In this document: positions 31,718-42,937 of the stretch, piece by piece
Layout of the letters: every line of letters begins with the position of its first letter
How positions within the stretch are numbered: position 1 is the stretch's first letter
DNA from: Owenia fusiformis
Taxonomy: Eukaryota; Annelida; Polychaeta; Sabellida; Oweniidae
Length of the DNA: 64,000 nucleotides
Direction: 5' to 3'
Assembly: GCA_903813345.2 (NCBI GenBank)
Contig: CAIIXF020000009.1
Location: forward strand, 16,331,759 to 16,395,758
Made by a program: the position numbers and the translations under genes
The notes under the pieces: generated by a model
Told to the model about the DNA's origin: nothing
The model's database searches: none
What the model saw: only the letters and a program-made list of their open reading frames with translations

Positions 31718-32789
31718 AAATAAAGGACCCACGGTCCTGTGCTCACACAGTGTAGAACCTACAGAGGAATGTATATCCTAATTTACAAACAAAAGTATTG
31801 GTAAATATGAGATCAATTAAAGATGAGTCCTTTGTTGTTGGTTCAGATGATTTGTTGTAGTCAAAAGAAAAACTATGAATTTGACCTAGATTTTGACCTA
31901 GGCCTTTTAGTGTTCAAATTTTGAAGGAAAGTAGATTTTGAGGGACGGCTTCTATTGTAGATTCTTATTAAGTTGGCTGCATCCAAACTGTATCTAGTGT
32001 TGTGTTGTTACAATTGATAATTTTCTCAAGCCCCATTGACTTAACATGGGATACCAAAATAGCGATTTTTGAGATTTCAAAATGCCATAACTTCCGAACC
32101 GGAAGTCGGATCAAAATCTAGTTTGCAGATTCGGATTCCTTGGACAATTTTACACATATTTCATAACTTATACATTGAATTCCCAAGAACTTTTTATTGT
32201 GACCTACTTTTCGGATGCCATATCTCAAAAACGGTAAGAGTGATCAAAAACAACTTGCCTGTAGGGATTAGCTTTTTCCAAGGAACATGATTAAAAAAAC
32301 AGAGCAAAAATATTCAAGGACGACTGAGAAAATTGAGAAAAATGACACAGTACTGGATTTGACCTAGTTCTTGACCTTTGACCTGGTTTAAACCTGATTT
32401 CCCTAGATCTGGACTTGGACCTGAACTGGACCTTGACTTGGACCTGGACCTGGACTTGGACTTGGAAATGGACTGGACTGGTATTTTTTCAATCTTTTCT
32501 TCACTTCTCTTGACTTTCTATAAGGCTATCATCAGATCGATTTTTCTCGAAATTTAAAAATCAGCAATTTCTCGGAAACCGGCGAACTTGGGAAATGGCG
32601 ATGATAGGTCAAATAGACATTATGGATATGCATAAAATGAATGTGGAAATGACTCAATCCGAATAGCAGTTTTAATTTGTGCAGCCAATGTTGACAGACG
32701 GACGGACCAACGGATGGACGGACAGACGGACGGACCAACGGACGGACGCCTGGTCGATCCCATAGTCTCACTGTGTGAGCCAAAAACTA
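31718..32789 (+). mobile_element. GCTCACACAGTG-family element with GGAC minisatellite
   Basis: Left CACGGTCCTGTGCTCACACA + GTGTAGAACC; right CATAGTCTCACTGTGTGAGC + CAAAAACTATGG. The inverted core is GCTCACACAGTG. It contains a GACCTGGACTTGG minisatellite (32395-32480), the GCATTATGGATATGCATAAA dispersed module, and a GGACGGACCAACGGACGG minisatellite (32693-32750) against the right end, as in the GCTCACATGGT element at 13930. Confidence 0.75.
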
Positions 32790-32986
32790 TGGTTTTATCG
32801 CTGATACTGTTAATTTGAAAAACGGGTCCATAACATGTAATGATGACAATGAAAATGTTGAAATTAGGTACGCTAATGAAGTGAATTCAAAGCAAAAGAC
32901 CCATCGACCCATTGGAATACCCACAAATCAAGTTTCATAGCCTTGCCAAAGTCGGTATATTTTACTTATCTTGATTTCTATTATGA

Positions 32987-33416
32987 CCACCTTGTACCCA
33001 AGAGAAAGCCATGTGCTTTACCGACCCAATGTTTTTGTCGGTAAAATTTGACAAATCAACGACGGTCCTACATTGCCGGACTAGGTCTTCGTGCATTTCC
33101 ATCGCGAATTCAGTTTTGATTTTGAATCAACATTGAATTGCAAGATTTCATTTACTCTCAAGAAACACTCGATCAGATCATTGAATTTCAAGTCCTAGAC
33201 GGGTAGTTTGCTTTTTTTATGCAGGTCAACCTGATAACGTTTTGATCAACGTTTTTGGTCAATCAGCCTTGAAGTCACATGTTGTGTCCATGTCCATATT
33301 GTCAATCAATATGGTATTTGCGATACCCTTAGGTAGCCTAGGTATTATGGGAATCTCGGAACCGCTGAATAACTTAGCATAATATCAGCGATGATACATT
33401 GGATTGTACAAGGTGG
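32987..33416. mobile_element. Possible small inverted-repeat element, CCACCTTGTAC ends
   Basis: CCACCTTGTAC at 32987 and its inverse GTACAAGGTGG at 33406-33416 enclose 430 bp. No clear target duplication and the match is only 11 bp. Confidence 0.35.
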
Positions 33417-33446
33417 TAATAATTCAAGATCAGATAAGTAAATAAA

Positions 33447-33672
33447 TACCGACTTGGGCAAGGCTACCAGTTTCAGAGCCATTCCTTGAAGGTGACAATG
33501 AGCAGCCAACAGATGGACCATCTGTAAATCTTGATGATTTTGTCAGCTCAGCTGAACGAGCCTCCAGATTCCTTGATCGACTAGCCACAGTGTCAGAACT
33601 AACTTTACACTGTAACACGGATATTGCGTATTCTTTTCATAAAGATAAATGTGTAAATTATGATTTATTGTA
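33447..33672 (+). other. Unexplained plus-strand open frame, possible exon or pseudo-exon
   Basis: Between an in-frame TAA just upstream and a TAA at ~33670, the plus strand encodes ~74 codons without a Met start: ...WARLPVSEPFLEGDNEQPTD, GPSVNLDDFVSSAERASRFL and DRLATVSELTLHCNTDIAY. Composition (acidic, amphipathic, GAT/GAA-rich codons, higher GC than surroundings) looks coding, unlike neighbouring AT-rich frames. CTACCAG and TTTCAG could be acceptors, and TGT|GTAAAT a donor. I do not recognise the family. It may be an exon of a nested gene, a retrocopy fragment or an exonised repeat. Confidence 0.35.
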
Positions 33673-34086
33673 AATATGTTGATGTTGATATAATTGATTG
33701 AAAGCATAATACATTCAATGCCAAAAAGAAGAATATTTGGTGTTTTGTAGTGACAGTTCTGAGAACGATCAGATGAGTCCCCAAAGAAAGATATTTTCAA
33801 CTAGGGACTCAGAGTCTCTGATTGAACAAACTTCAGTTTTTCATCTAAGACTGCAACTTTCTGGATTTTCTTTTTACAAACTGCACCGTAAGACCAAAGA
33901 CATTAAAGGAAACTGGTCATTGTACCACCAATAATAAGTAAAAATAATATTGGTAATATATACCAAGTATTTACTTTAATTCCAAGGCATCTGAATTGAT
34001 AAATAAATGATATCAGTACTTTATTGTATCTTGGGACAAAATACACTGTTTGAATGCCATCACAGTATCAAGTGAAAGATACTATG
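33673..34086. other. EPRS intron, no gene
   Basis: The frame 33737-33934 (SDSSENDQMSPQRK...) follows the unexplained open frame but is in another phase and not recognised. Confidence 0.4.
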
Positions 34087-34236
34087 AGGTTATATAATGG
34101 TTCTTTCTGTATATCGTGTTTATACTCGAGTGAGTATATGATATATTCACAAGTGAGCGTAGCGAACGAGTGAATATATTATATTCTCACGAGAGTATAA
34201 AATTCACGATATACAGAATGAACCATTATATAATCT
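34087..34236. repeat. Near-perfect 150-bp palindrome
   Basis: The left arm GTTATATAATGGTTCTTTCT + GTATATCGTG...ATATATTCAC pairs with the right arm GTGAATATAT...CACGATATACAGAATGAACC + ATTATATAATC, ~70 bp per arm with few mismatches. The loop is around AAGTGAGCGTAGCGAAC. A fold-back MITE is likely. It abuts a second inverted pair (34238-34600). Confidence 0.85.
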
Positions 34237-34237
34237 T

Positions 34238-34600
34238 ATTATGCCACGCTTAGTTCAATTACAGTTGATTCGAACACAATCATAACAATCAATATAAAAA
34301 CCATAAAAATATCCCATAGCCAACTCAATGATGCTGATGTTGATCTCGAACAATTTAAGACGTGGCTTGATTCTAGCAAATCATGCCGGAACCATTTATG
34401 ACGTCACTTGATTCTAGGAAATCATGAAAATTTTCATGATTTTTTTTATTCATTAGTTCCCAGAATGCACTTCTACAGTGGTATACGCTGGAGTGTATAC
34501 GGAGGAGTTGTATACGATGACGATATACCACTCTCCACTGTATATCGTTGTTATAGACCCATGTTATACAACTGTAATTGGACTTAGAGTGGTATAATTT
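34238..34600. mobile_element. Inverted-repeat element, TCCAATTACAGTTG ends
   Basis: ATTATGCCACGCTTAGTTCA + ATTACAGTTG (34239-) and the inverse at 34567-34598 (ATTATACCACTCTAAGTCCA + ATTACAGTTG) match over ~30 bp. The interior has a tandem pair GTGGCTTGATTCTAGCAAAT / GTCACTTGATTCTAGGAAAT and TATACG-rich sequence. Non-coding. Confidence 0.65.
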
Positions 34601-37080
34601 GTTATATACAGCTATATATCACTTTAACTGACTTTACTCTTCAATTTGAATTATGTCTGGCCATCCTAAGAAAAAAGCGACAGATGGCAAAGAGGGTGCA
34701 TGGTATAATTGGTATTAAGTTCTTATAGAGTTTAAAGCTCCCACAATTTTTGAAAACGAAATGGAGAATAACATGTGAAAGTATAGGATGGACTAATTGT
34801 TCTTGGAAAGTTTTGGAAAGTAACATTGCATAAAATATTTAAGCAAGAGATATGTTCCAAAATACTTTCAGGTAGAAATAAAGCTCCGTAATGTAAAAAA
34901 AAACAATGTATTCTCAGTATTCAATAACATTCTTTATAGGTTTTTTGGTCTAAAGCATATCAGTGATTATATCAATTCGGATGCTGAAGTCACTTAATAA
35001 ATAATATTAATATTATTCCTTCAATTTTCGATCCAATAGTTCAAACCAAAATGATAAAATGCTCGAACCAAAATTATACAAAAATTCAAACTAAGAAATC
35101 AACACTTGCAAGCTGTTTTCCCATTCAAACAGTTCGGCATTCTTGAGTTCGGCATTCCTGATATTATACCATTACACGTACGTAAATTCAGAAAAATAAT
35201 AGAAAATCTAGTTCTCACATATTTCACACTCCAGGAGTAAGCGATTGATATAGTGCACATGAGCAAAATGCCGAACAGTTTTAATAGAAAAATAAAAAAT
35301 GCCGAACTTTTAGAATAGAAAAAATGGAAAGTTTGAATAAGAAAAATGTATACATCAAATACCAAAATGAAAAGTCCAAACATGATATGTCTAAAAGTTT
35401 GTAGATAAAAGTTGGTTAGAGGTCTTGTAATTATTGCTTTGAACATTGAATTTAACATTATTTTTTCTTATGCAACATACGTTTTTCTAATTTGAAGCTT
35501 TCATCATTTATTTGATTTTTTTCCTTATTTGATGTTTTTAAATTGCTTTGATAACAGATTTTTTTTCAATTTGAAATATAATTTCTTATTTGATGTTTTA
35601 AAATATATTTTGACTATTTAAAATATATCAAATGTGAAACTAACATTGAATTTTGAGCCATTTCTGACACCATATACCCTTTGCATTCGTTTGACTTCAC
35701 TTCTTAAAAGAGAGCTTCGTCTTCACTCTTTCAAACTAAAATAAACCTGTGAACTCACCGCGCCAATCAGTGTTCGTCGGCCAATTTTGACCGACGTTCT
35801 TTATATGGTCATTCCTTCTGACGTCATCGTTGAGCCCGGAATTGACCAATGACATGTGCATATTCAATTAGAACGCATTTGGCGTATGTTTCTTCAAGCT
35901 CACTGATTAGTGGAAGGTCAGCGCGTAGGTCAAAAGTGATTTACCCAAACTGTCACCGGTACCCGTCGTGGGGGCGGGGCTACTAAACTGTAATATGGTC
36001 TCTACTAGGCAGAGTGTAGTTTAACTAGACTCTGCACGCAGGGTAGACACCATAATACACACTGTCATTTGGTGTTAGCTTGAGATAATTATCATGCACT
36101 AAAGCTATTAAAGCAACAGGGTCCAGGATAGCCTATTGATATTATGAGCGATTAGGTAAACAGATAAGATCAATAGTTGAGTCAAAAGTTGACCCTCACT
36201 TGATAGTGGCATGTTCTAATCAGTGGACTGGCCCCAAGAAAAGATGGACTGGACTCTGGGCCATCTTTTAGACATTGCTTCACAAAATTACTAAAAAGTG
36301 GACTTAACCCTCTATACTCCATTATGGGCCACACTTTATGTTTTCTGTAAGTATTTTGACTAAAAGATGGCGCATGGCCTCAAGCAATACATATCTAAAA
36401 TTGAATTTAACTTATCAATATCATTATCCCAGCAAATGAAGTTCGATAGGGATGTCACGAAGCCCTCCATTTGTCAAGTCCTTTTCCCAAGCACAATAAA
36501 AAATATGTGGTTTTTTAAATATATTACTTTCAAATTAAAAAGATGGAATTTAGAAGGTTTGACCACCAAGGGTCGAGCACAGACACACATAACATGAGTA
36601 GCGGGATGAGTAGATGGTGTTTTTCTAAAATACATGCAAGAGGAAGGTATTTTAGTGTAGATTGGAGAGCAGGGGCGTAGTCAGCTTTCAGTCAGGGCGG
36701 TACGATCGCCAAATTTTTGGGTTTCAGTCAAGTGGGTGGCATAATCGTGGCATAAGCAAGGCAAAACAAAAAAATAAGATCTGTTTTGGATTTTACAAAA
36801 ATTGATGCAACTTTGCTCAAAATTGAGCTAGAAGCTTAAAAAAGCATTTTAAAGCTCTTTTCTTCCACTATCGAATAGTTCTATTTTTATTGGTTATGGA
36901 GGGGATGCGACCCATCACACCCCCCTCTGGCTATAGAGAGATTGTGTTACCCGTAAGCTATTCACTCACAAGGAATGGAATATTGTTTCATATAATATAT
37001 TTGTTCTCTCATTAATATGCTACTGATCTCCAGATGGCAGGTATTTAAATTAATCCAGTTGTTTCTTTCATTCTAACTTA
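34601..37080. other. EPRS intron, unclassified
   Basis: 35500-35640 has TTTCTTATTTGATGTTTTAA-type repeats. 35960-36060 has GCAGAGTGTAGTTTAACTAG, ACTCTGCACG inverted motifs. 36660-36920 looks like the TATCGAATAG...ACCCCCCTCTGGCTA transposon-type sequence, but no ends could be set. The minus frame 35099-35458 (119 aa, Phe/Ile-rich) is AT-driven and not recognised. No gene seen. Confidence 0.4.
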
Positions 37081-37084
37081 TTAA

Positions 37085-37440
37085 CAAGAACACAAATGTG
37101 TACAATATGTCCATACCGATGGGTGGTCCTAGAGTTTTTATCCCCAATGCCCAATTCTTTAATCAGTTGAAAATACAAGATTTTAGGTAAAAAAAATCAA
37201 AATGGCAACATCAGCCAGAATGCCCCAAAAACTAATCAGTTTGAGATTTTCATACAAAGAATCACATCAGAAAAGTTGAATTCGATCTTTCAAATGGTTC
37301 ATCTGTAAACGTGTAGATAAGTCTTTGCACACAAGATTCAGGATGGAAGATCCAAAATGATCGCCTTATCATTTACCCAGAATGCCTAAAATCATCCCTG
37401 AAAATTTTAAAGTTGACATGGCAGATTGATATTAAGTTAA
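37085..37440 (+). repeat. ACCCAGAATGCC-module fragments
   Basis: AATGTGTACAATATGTCCAT start followed by two ~160-bp degenerate modules (AAAATGGCAACATCAGCCAG AATGCCCC..., AAAATGATCGCCTTATCATT TACCCAGAATGCC...). Confidence 0.65.
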
Positions 37441-37620
37441 AGTTCAGCATGTATCCAAGTTTCAGTGTGATAATTTGGATCACTAGTCGAATTATGAAGC
37501 AAACAAGTGAATGTCTATGATCCCTGTATGTTCATGTACAACTCAGTAATACTAAACTAAATTCCGAAGGCTATGAACCGCGGTTTTTCGGTATTTCGGT
37601 TATCCGTCCCACCCCTAGAT

Positions 37621-38660
37621 TTTATAGCATGGGGTCTATGGGGAATCTCCCCGAGCTAGAAGTCATATTTTCAAAGAAAATTAATTTTTCAAAGTTGATA
37701 AACACTTTTTAAAACCACATTTCTAAATGTAATTTTACATGTAGATTTCAAATATGATATTACTTTGACTGAATTTTGAATTTTTAATGACGTAAATCAA
37801 GATTATTTCTACTCGCATCTGGGTTATTACATCAGGACTAAATAATTGTCTATGCTGGATTTTAGGGGGGGGGGCACGTCCCGCGCGCACCCCCCTCACT
37901 GTGCAACATTTTTGATATTCCTAGTCCCTACCTTGTCTGTCTTGTCTGTTGCTAGCTCACTCGTTTACTAAATTCGTTTCGTATCCGCGTATTCGTATCC
38001 CTCGGTAATCAATCATGTGGTCCCTGGTACTATATTCTTTAGTCGTGTATTCTAAACAATATGTATTGTTCATGAAATACTATAACATAAAATTCCATCT
38101 ATAAAATATTGTTATAACGTGGCATAATTGATACAAATATAAATTTGCGCAGGTTCGATATAGGGTATTATTTTGTGCGCACCCACAATACATTCAAATA
38201 TGGCGTCTGGATCTCAAATTCCCGTTTTCCCAAAAGAAATGAAGATTATTTTATTGGTTGTATTAAAAGAAAGTGACAATCAGCAGTGAAGTCAGAGACA
38301 AAGCAGCTAATCATGTCAATCAATACAAATCCTTAAAATGAATGAACCGAACCGAAAAAACCGAACCGACGGCTAATGATCCGAAAAAACCGAACCGAAC
38401 CGAAACGAACCGTCCCATCCCTAATAAAATCACAAAAAATGAAATATTTTTTCTTTTAGTGGACAGATAATATTTTGCTTTCCTGGACATATTTTCATGA
38501 GTATAAGTATCAGACACATAAGGGTTATATGAAAATTGAGCCACTTAAATTGATAATATTCAAGTTTAAGGGAACTTTCTTATATACCTGCCATGTTAAT
38601 TGACCCGAATCAGCCACCTGGTGGTGAAACTGGTAACTACCTACTCGCATTTGGGTAATT
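37621..38660. mobile_element. ATGCGAGTAG-family halves in inverted arrangement
   Basis: 37621-37822 matches the right half of 16021-16447 in the same orientation (GGGGAATCTCCCCGAGCTAG ... CTACTCGCATCTGGG). 38440-38655 matches its left half in the opposite orientation (ACCTGCCATGTTAATTGACC, GGTAACTACCTACTCGCATT). Between them is unrelated sequence including an AACCGAACCGAAAC repeat (38343-38420). The halves are inverted relative to the intact copy. Confidence 0.65.
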
Positions 38661-39371
38661 CTCCTGATGTATTTCAATAACACTTGCATATTGTATTTAA
38701 CGAGACATACCTGGGTCGGTAAATGCATGTCATATCCATAATATATTGAGTGTCAATCTATTAGGTCAAAATAGCACTTTTGAACAGCAAAATCTTCACA
38801 TAAACTTTGTCCTAATAGATCCGATGTTATCGGACATCGGACCTGATGTGATCAATGAGTAATATTATAAAGATCCGAAAATATCTTGAGTAAAGGATCT
38901 CAGAATCCGAACATTACTTGAGTAAAATCTGTTGAGATCCAATGACATCGTCGAGTGTATGACGTGCTGATGATGAAATAGTGTTAGGGTTACTTTTGGG
39001 AGTTTTGAACCTTGATTTAATTGCCTTTTTTAGAAGGGTTCCTCGTTATTAATACTATTGTAACATTTTGACCCATACTGACACAACACAAATTAGGCTA
39101 TCAACACTGGAGGATAGGAATAGCACGAAATTGCATTTAAATCAATTATTATCCATATTTATTGATAAAAATGAATATGTTTCAAGTTCCTAATATCTAC
39201 TGGTCAATCTTTTTTCATTTTAGTAGCCGTTCTACTGATATCTTATCTTATTCAAAATTGAGAGCGGATGAGCATAATGGGTCTTTTAACTGTACATTTT
39301 AGACCATTCAAAATATACAACTTTTTTTCATACAAAATAACACGTACCAAAGTCATTGGATTATGAGCATA
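38661..39371. other. EPRS intron, no gene
   Basis: A short inverted segment CTATTAGGTCAAAATAG / CCTAATAGATCC and GATGTTATCGGACATCGGACC at 38760-38850; otherwise nothing recognised. Confidence 0.45.
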
Positions 39372-39999
39372 CTGTATTATCTCTATTAAACGCACAGTGC
39401 GCTTAGCAAATTCCCGTGGGGGAGAGGTTTCAAGCAGCTAAATCCCAGGGAATTCTAAAAAATTATGATGGTGGGCGATAATGGGTGAAAATTTACTTCT
39501 ATACCTTAAATCGATCAAATATAGTAGATATGTGCGTTTATTAGAGAGAATATGCTATATGTTATGTTTTTACCTTGAATTGTGAGCTCATAGATGACAA
39601 ATTTAGTATATAAATACACTATTGTGTGTTATTTACACGAACACCTGAAGAAATTTCTTACGTTGCATGATGGGATCGCCAAAATTTTTAAGTTCTTTTT
39701 GAAACGAGGAGGGACAATATCTGGAAAGATCGCTGGAAAGAGGCTGAATAAAGGCAAGGGATTAGAAATACCTGTTGTATATGTATTGAAGGGACGTGCT
39801 GCTGATATAAATAAATTGGAATCGCTTCTGAAATCGACACAATAAACCGGTAGGTGAAAATACTCTATTATCGCCCACAATGTTTTTTTTATTAGAGCTT
39901 CGTCAGATCTCAATATTATCTGGACAGGACTTTCTAACCTGGGACAAAAAGTCAGGTGTGCGTTTATTACAGAGTGTGCGTTTAATAGAGATAATACGG
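39372..39999. mobile_element. TA-flanked MITE with ATTATCTCTATTAAACGCAC termini
   Basis: Inverted termini CTGTATTATCTCTATTAAAC + GCACA and CCGTATTATCTCTATTAAAC + GCACA differ at one position and are flanked by TA on both sides (39370-39371, 40000-40001), as in Tc1/mariner-class MITEs. 628 bp. The interior includes the TGTGCGTTTATTAGAGAG motif in both orientations and the 83-codon frame annotated separately. Confidence 0.82.
39594..39845 (+). CDS. Unknown 83-codon open frame inside a MITE
   Basis: ATG to TAA, reading MTNLVYKYTIVCYLHEHLKK ... GGTISGKIAGKRLNKGKGLE + IPVVYVLKGRAADINKLESL LKSTQ. The Lys/Gly-rich middle and amphipathic end look less random than nearby frames, and GC is locally higher. 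I do not recognise it. It may be a fragment of the parent transposon's protein or chance. Transcription is not supported by any element I can see. Confidence 0.25.
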   Translation: MTNLVYKYTIVCYLHEHLKKFLTLHDGIAKIFKFFLKRGGTISGKIAGKRLNKGKGLEIPVVYVLKGRAADINKLESLLKSTQ

Positions 40000-40639
40000 T
40001 AGTCAGAAAGAAGTAATGATATCATCAACAATGAAAATTATGGTGATTCCAGTGAAAGAATGAATTCAATGTTTTAAAGAACTTTGCGGGACACAGACGT
40101 TGATGTATAGTGCTGCGGTAATTACATGTATATCATATTAACAGGAATTTTTATGATATACTTCATGTTATAATATGATCATCCGAAAGCTTACTCACTA
40201 TCTCATCGGGATTTACTCATGGTATAATCGGAATACTCAGGGGGTAGCATCAGATCCTAAAGAATCATATTCGTGGTATAATCGGGTCTTTCATTTTCAA
40301 TTTTCACCGATGATTTCAATGATATGCAACGTATGGCAGTGAAACAAATGTGATATATTTGCACATATTGTATCTTTGAATCAAATGGAGTAAAAACAGC
40401 CATGGTTGTTACTTATTTAAGATGTAAAACATCATTCTAATATTTAGAATTGTTGAATTTAGAGATTCGATAGTAAATATTGCATAAAGTACTCATTATT
40501 CTGCAAACATGAGTGCCTTGAACAGCAACTATATCTGTTACAAACAATTCTGGATTTTATCTATTTCTCATATTGAGAGAAATAATCTTTATTATTTTGG
40601 TTTAAAAAGAAAAACATAAGATTTTTGCGAAAAATTCCC
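40000..40639. other. EPRS intron, no gene
   Basis: Contains two GGTATAATCGG(G/A)ATACT/TCTTTC-type segments (40218, 40268), otherwise nothing recognised. Confidence 0.45.
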
Positions 40640-40835
40640 ACTATTATTAAAGCAGTGACCATCTTGAAAAAAAAAATTTGCGTAAAACTATTTACCAATA
40701 TACATCTTTCCGCCAAATATGAGGAAAATCTGTCAACTAGTCTTCGAGTTATCTTCTGGACAGACGGAAGGACTGACTGATGGACAGACGGAGGGCTTCA
40801 CTATATCCCTACCAAACTTTGTTCATTGGGATAAT
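40640..40835 (+). repeat. Right-end fragment with GGACAGACGG stretch
   Basis: ATCTTTCCGCCAAATATGAG + GAAAATCTGTCAACTAG..., CTGGACAGACGGAAGGACTG, GGAGGGCTTCACTATATCCC + TACCAAACTTTGTTCATTGG GATAA. It ends 27 bp from an EPRS splice donor (40861). Confidence 0.65.
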
Positions 40836-40861
40836 AACAACACATTACTAAATCTACAAAC

Positions 40862-41018
40862 CTCTTAAAGCCTCCCAGATAGCAAAGTCAGCAATTGTTA
40901 ATGTATCAGCAACAAGGTATGTGATTGGACCTAGAACTTTGTCTAAGTGAGATAAGGCGTTGTTGAATTGGGTTGAACAGCTTACATATCCACAGCTAAA
41001 GTCCAACCAATGGTCAAT
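40862..41018 (-). CDS. EPRS1: EPRS coding exon (GST C-terminal-like helices)
   Basis: A 157-bp exon runs from a CATACAG acceptor to a G|GTTTGT donor. It encodes IDHWLDFSCGYVSCSTQFNN, ALSHLDKVLGPITYLVADTL and TIADFAIWEALR, then the first base of Gly. It is the C-terminal helical part of the GST-like domain: the IDHWL.F and YLV..TLTIAD...W motifs are hallmark positions shared with EPRS, MARS and EF1-gamma type GST-C domains. It joins the previous exon in phase 0 across a 16.5 kb intron and the next in phase 1 across 10.9 kb. The donor GTTTGT is weaker than consensus, but frame and homology make the boundary secure. Confidence 0.93.
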
Positions 41019-41840
41019 CTGTATGAAAAACAAAAAATAGAAAATTTATTATAACCTCTTGAATCCCAGGCTCTAAAATCAGTTGAAACCAGAGAATTTT
41101 TCATTTTTGCCAGCTTTTGACATTTTACCACATAATAGAAAATGCTGTAACTTTTTCAATTTTTTATATATCTGACTAACTTTTCAACTGTATATTGTTG
41201 AGTATTGTACTGAAGTACTGTCAGAGTTACAAGACAGTACTCTAACAGGAAGGTGGTACTGGGTTGAACCTAAGGTGGTTTGTGGGAGTTTAAGTCTGCA
41301 CAATTTCAAAATAACTGACTTAAAATGTGAACATTTTCATACATAATTTGATTTTTTAATCAAGTTTGACAATTGGTAAACTAGAAATCAGAAACTCTAC
41401 TCCCAACGAACACTATATTAATAATCTGTTTATGTCACAATACAACTCTTGCCATCTACTCTACCTTTGATTAAATTATTGGCAGGTATACATTTGAGAT
41501 ATATCAGAATTTCCACCAATTTAAGTATTTGGGTGATCATTTAAAGCCCCACTATGCTTACTCCAGAAAAAAAGGATAGAATAGTCATTGAAACATGTTA
41601 CTCACGTACTGAATCAAATATGATACAAAGATTTAACAAAGGAAAAAATAATGCACATAGAAAAAAGCATTTGAAGTTAGTAGTATAATGCCCATGTTTG
41701 AGAAAGTGCAAGTTTTAAATATCTCATCCACTACCAACAGGGACCCCCTAACAAAACAGGTAAAGTTGCTTTAAAGAACCCCCTAAGCCAACACCAAGGA
41801 AATTCAACAAGGGTCACAAGAAGCTCCCTACTTCTGTCCA
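41019..41840. other. EPRS intron; ATCCCAACAAA-like left fragment
   Basis: 41385-41540 (ATCAGAAACTCTACTCCCAA + CGAACACTATATTAATAATC ... TGGGTGATCATTT) resembles the left part of 24673-25023. The rest is unclassified. Confidence 0.5.
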
Positions 41841-41841
41841 T

Positions 41842-42869
41842 ATAATGTACTCTTCAAATGGTAAGAAATTGGCGGGTATTATGAGTGCTAGATCAAAAGG
41901 GAAAAGCATGAAAGTGACTTCATCAGTATATAGTAGTGCTAACATTGAATATGCAACCCGAGTCATACAATGAGGTGACATAGGTAGATCAACAGATCAC
42001 AAATTCCTCAGTTTTGGAACAAACAATGTAAAAGATGACTCTGCACAAACCATTATTTATGAGTTAAAAACCTTGCAATGACAGCCAAAAACCAGCATCC
42101 AACTTCTAAAATAAACTTGTGTGGACTGCATTACCAGGGAGATCATGCCAAACCACAAGAAGTCAAACAAATGAATATCAAAATTGACCATGTCAATGGA
42201 GAGATGGAGTCTTTTGCCATGAAATAAGGCTCCCGTTTCCTTAATATCAACAGAATAAATGATTCAACATTACAGAACCCCAACATGAAAGTCCTTTTTA
42301 ATGACAAACTCCACTTTAATCACACTGGAAGAACTCGGTTGGTAGATGCAATGTTGTCTATCATTAACTCAACACACAACTCCTATGCAGACAGCAAGAA
42401 TTGGAAACCCTCACTACCCTCGAATTGGGCTAAAGTTATAAACTATGATCAGTGTGATAGTATCATAGACACAGAATGTATGAGTGACTCTTGTAACGAG
42501 ATGGAATGCAATTCTATTTATTTCCATGAATCAAATCATATGTTGATAAATGAAGCTTCATTATATACAGCTAATGAAACTGTAAATAATTCTGATTCAA
42601 ACCCTCACATTGTGCAATTGAACACTACATCAGTTCAGATTCCCCATAATGTACATAGATGTCATCGTCGCTTTCCACTGGGTCTAGAGACCTCGTGGCT
42701 CCATACACAGATTTATATGTCCCATTCATATGTGGCGGTTCATGGCCGTGGTCCCGGTCACGGACCCAATCAGAACGCTCTATTGTTGTCACGTGACAAG
42801 AAGCGCAAATATTTCAATATGGAGGATCTATTTTCAAAAATTTGTGAAACATTTCGTATAAAAACATAA
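41842..42869 (+). pseudogene. SGNH-hydrolase domain of a tyrosine-recombinase retroelement, degraded
   Basis: Shifting plus frames give YATRVIQ, then a DHKFLSFGTNNVKDDSAQTI block (the G.ND/N-type block that supplies the Asn of SGNH enzymes), then HPTSKINLCGLHYQGDHAKP. The open frame from 42285 starts KVLFNDKLHFNHTGRTRLVD and AMLSIINS, matching the D..H catalytic end. About 130 residues of unknown sequence follow to a stop at 42867. Frameshifts and stops occur before 42285. SGNH hydrolase domains are known in Ngaro/DIRS-type elements, and a tyrosine recombinase lies 1.2 kb downstream on the same strand, so one decayed element is the simplest reading. Confidence 0.65.
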
Positions 42870-42937
42870 CGCGATTACGACAATGATCGGGTTTATGCGC
42901 TCAATTCTGAATCGATCTCCTTTTTTGATATTTTAAA

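Noticed and set aside
33430-33618. Minus-strand frame MLQCKVSSDT... as an additional EPRS exon
   Set aside because: EPRS exons on either side already join in phase and cover the family alignment; the plus strand of this stretch looks more coding.
35099-35458. 119-codon minus-strand frame with hydrophobic composition as a membrane protein
   Set aside because: Very AT-rich, Phe/Ile bias expected from base composition, no conserved motif recognised.
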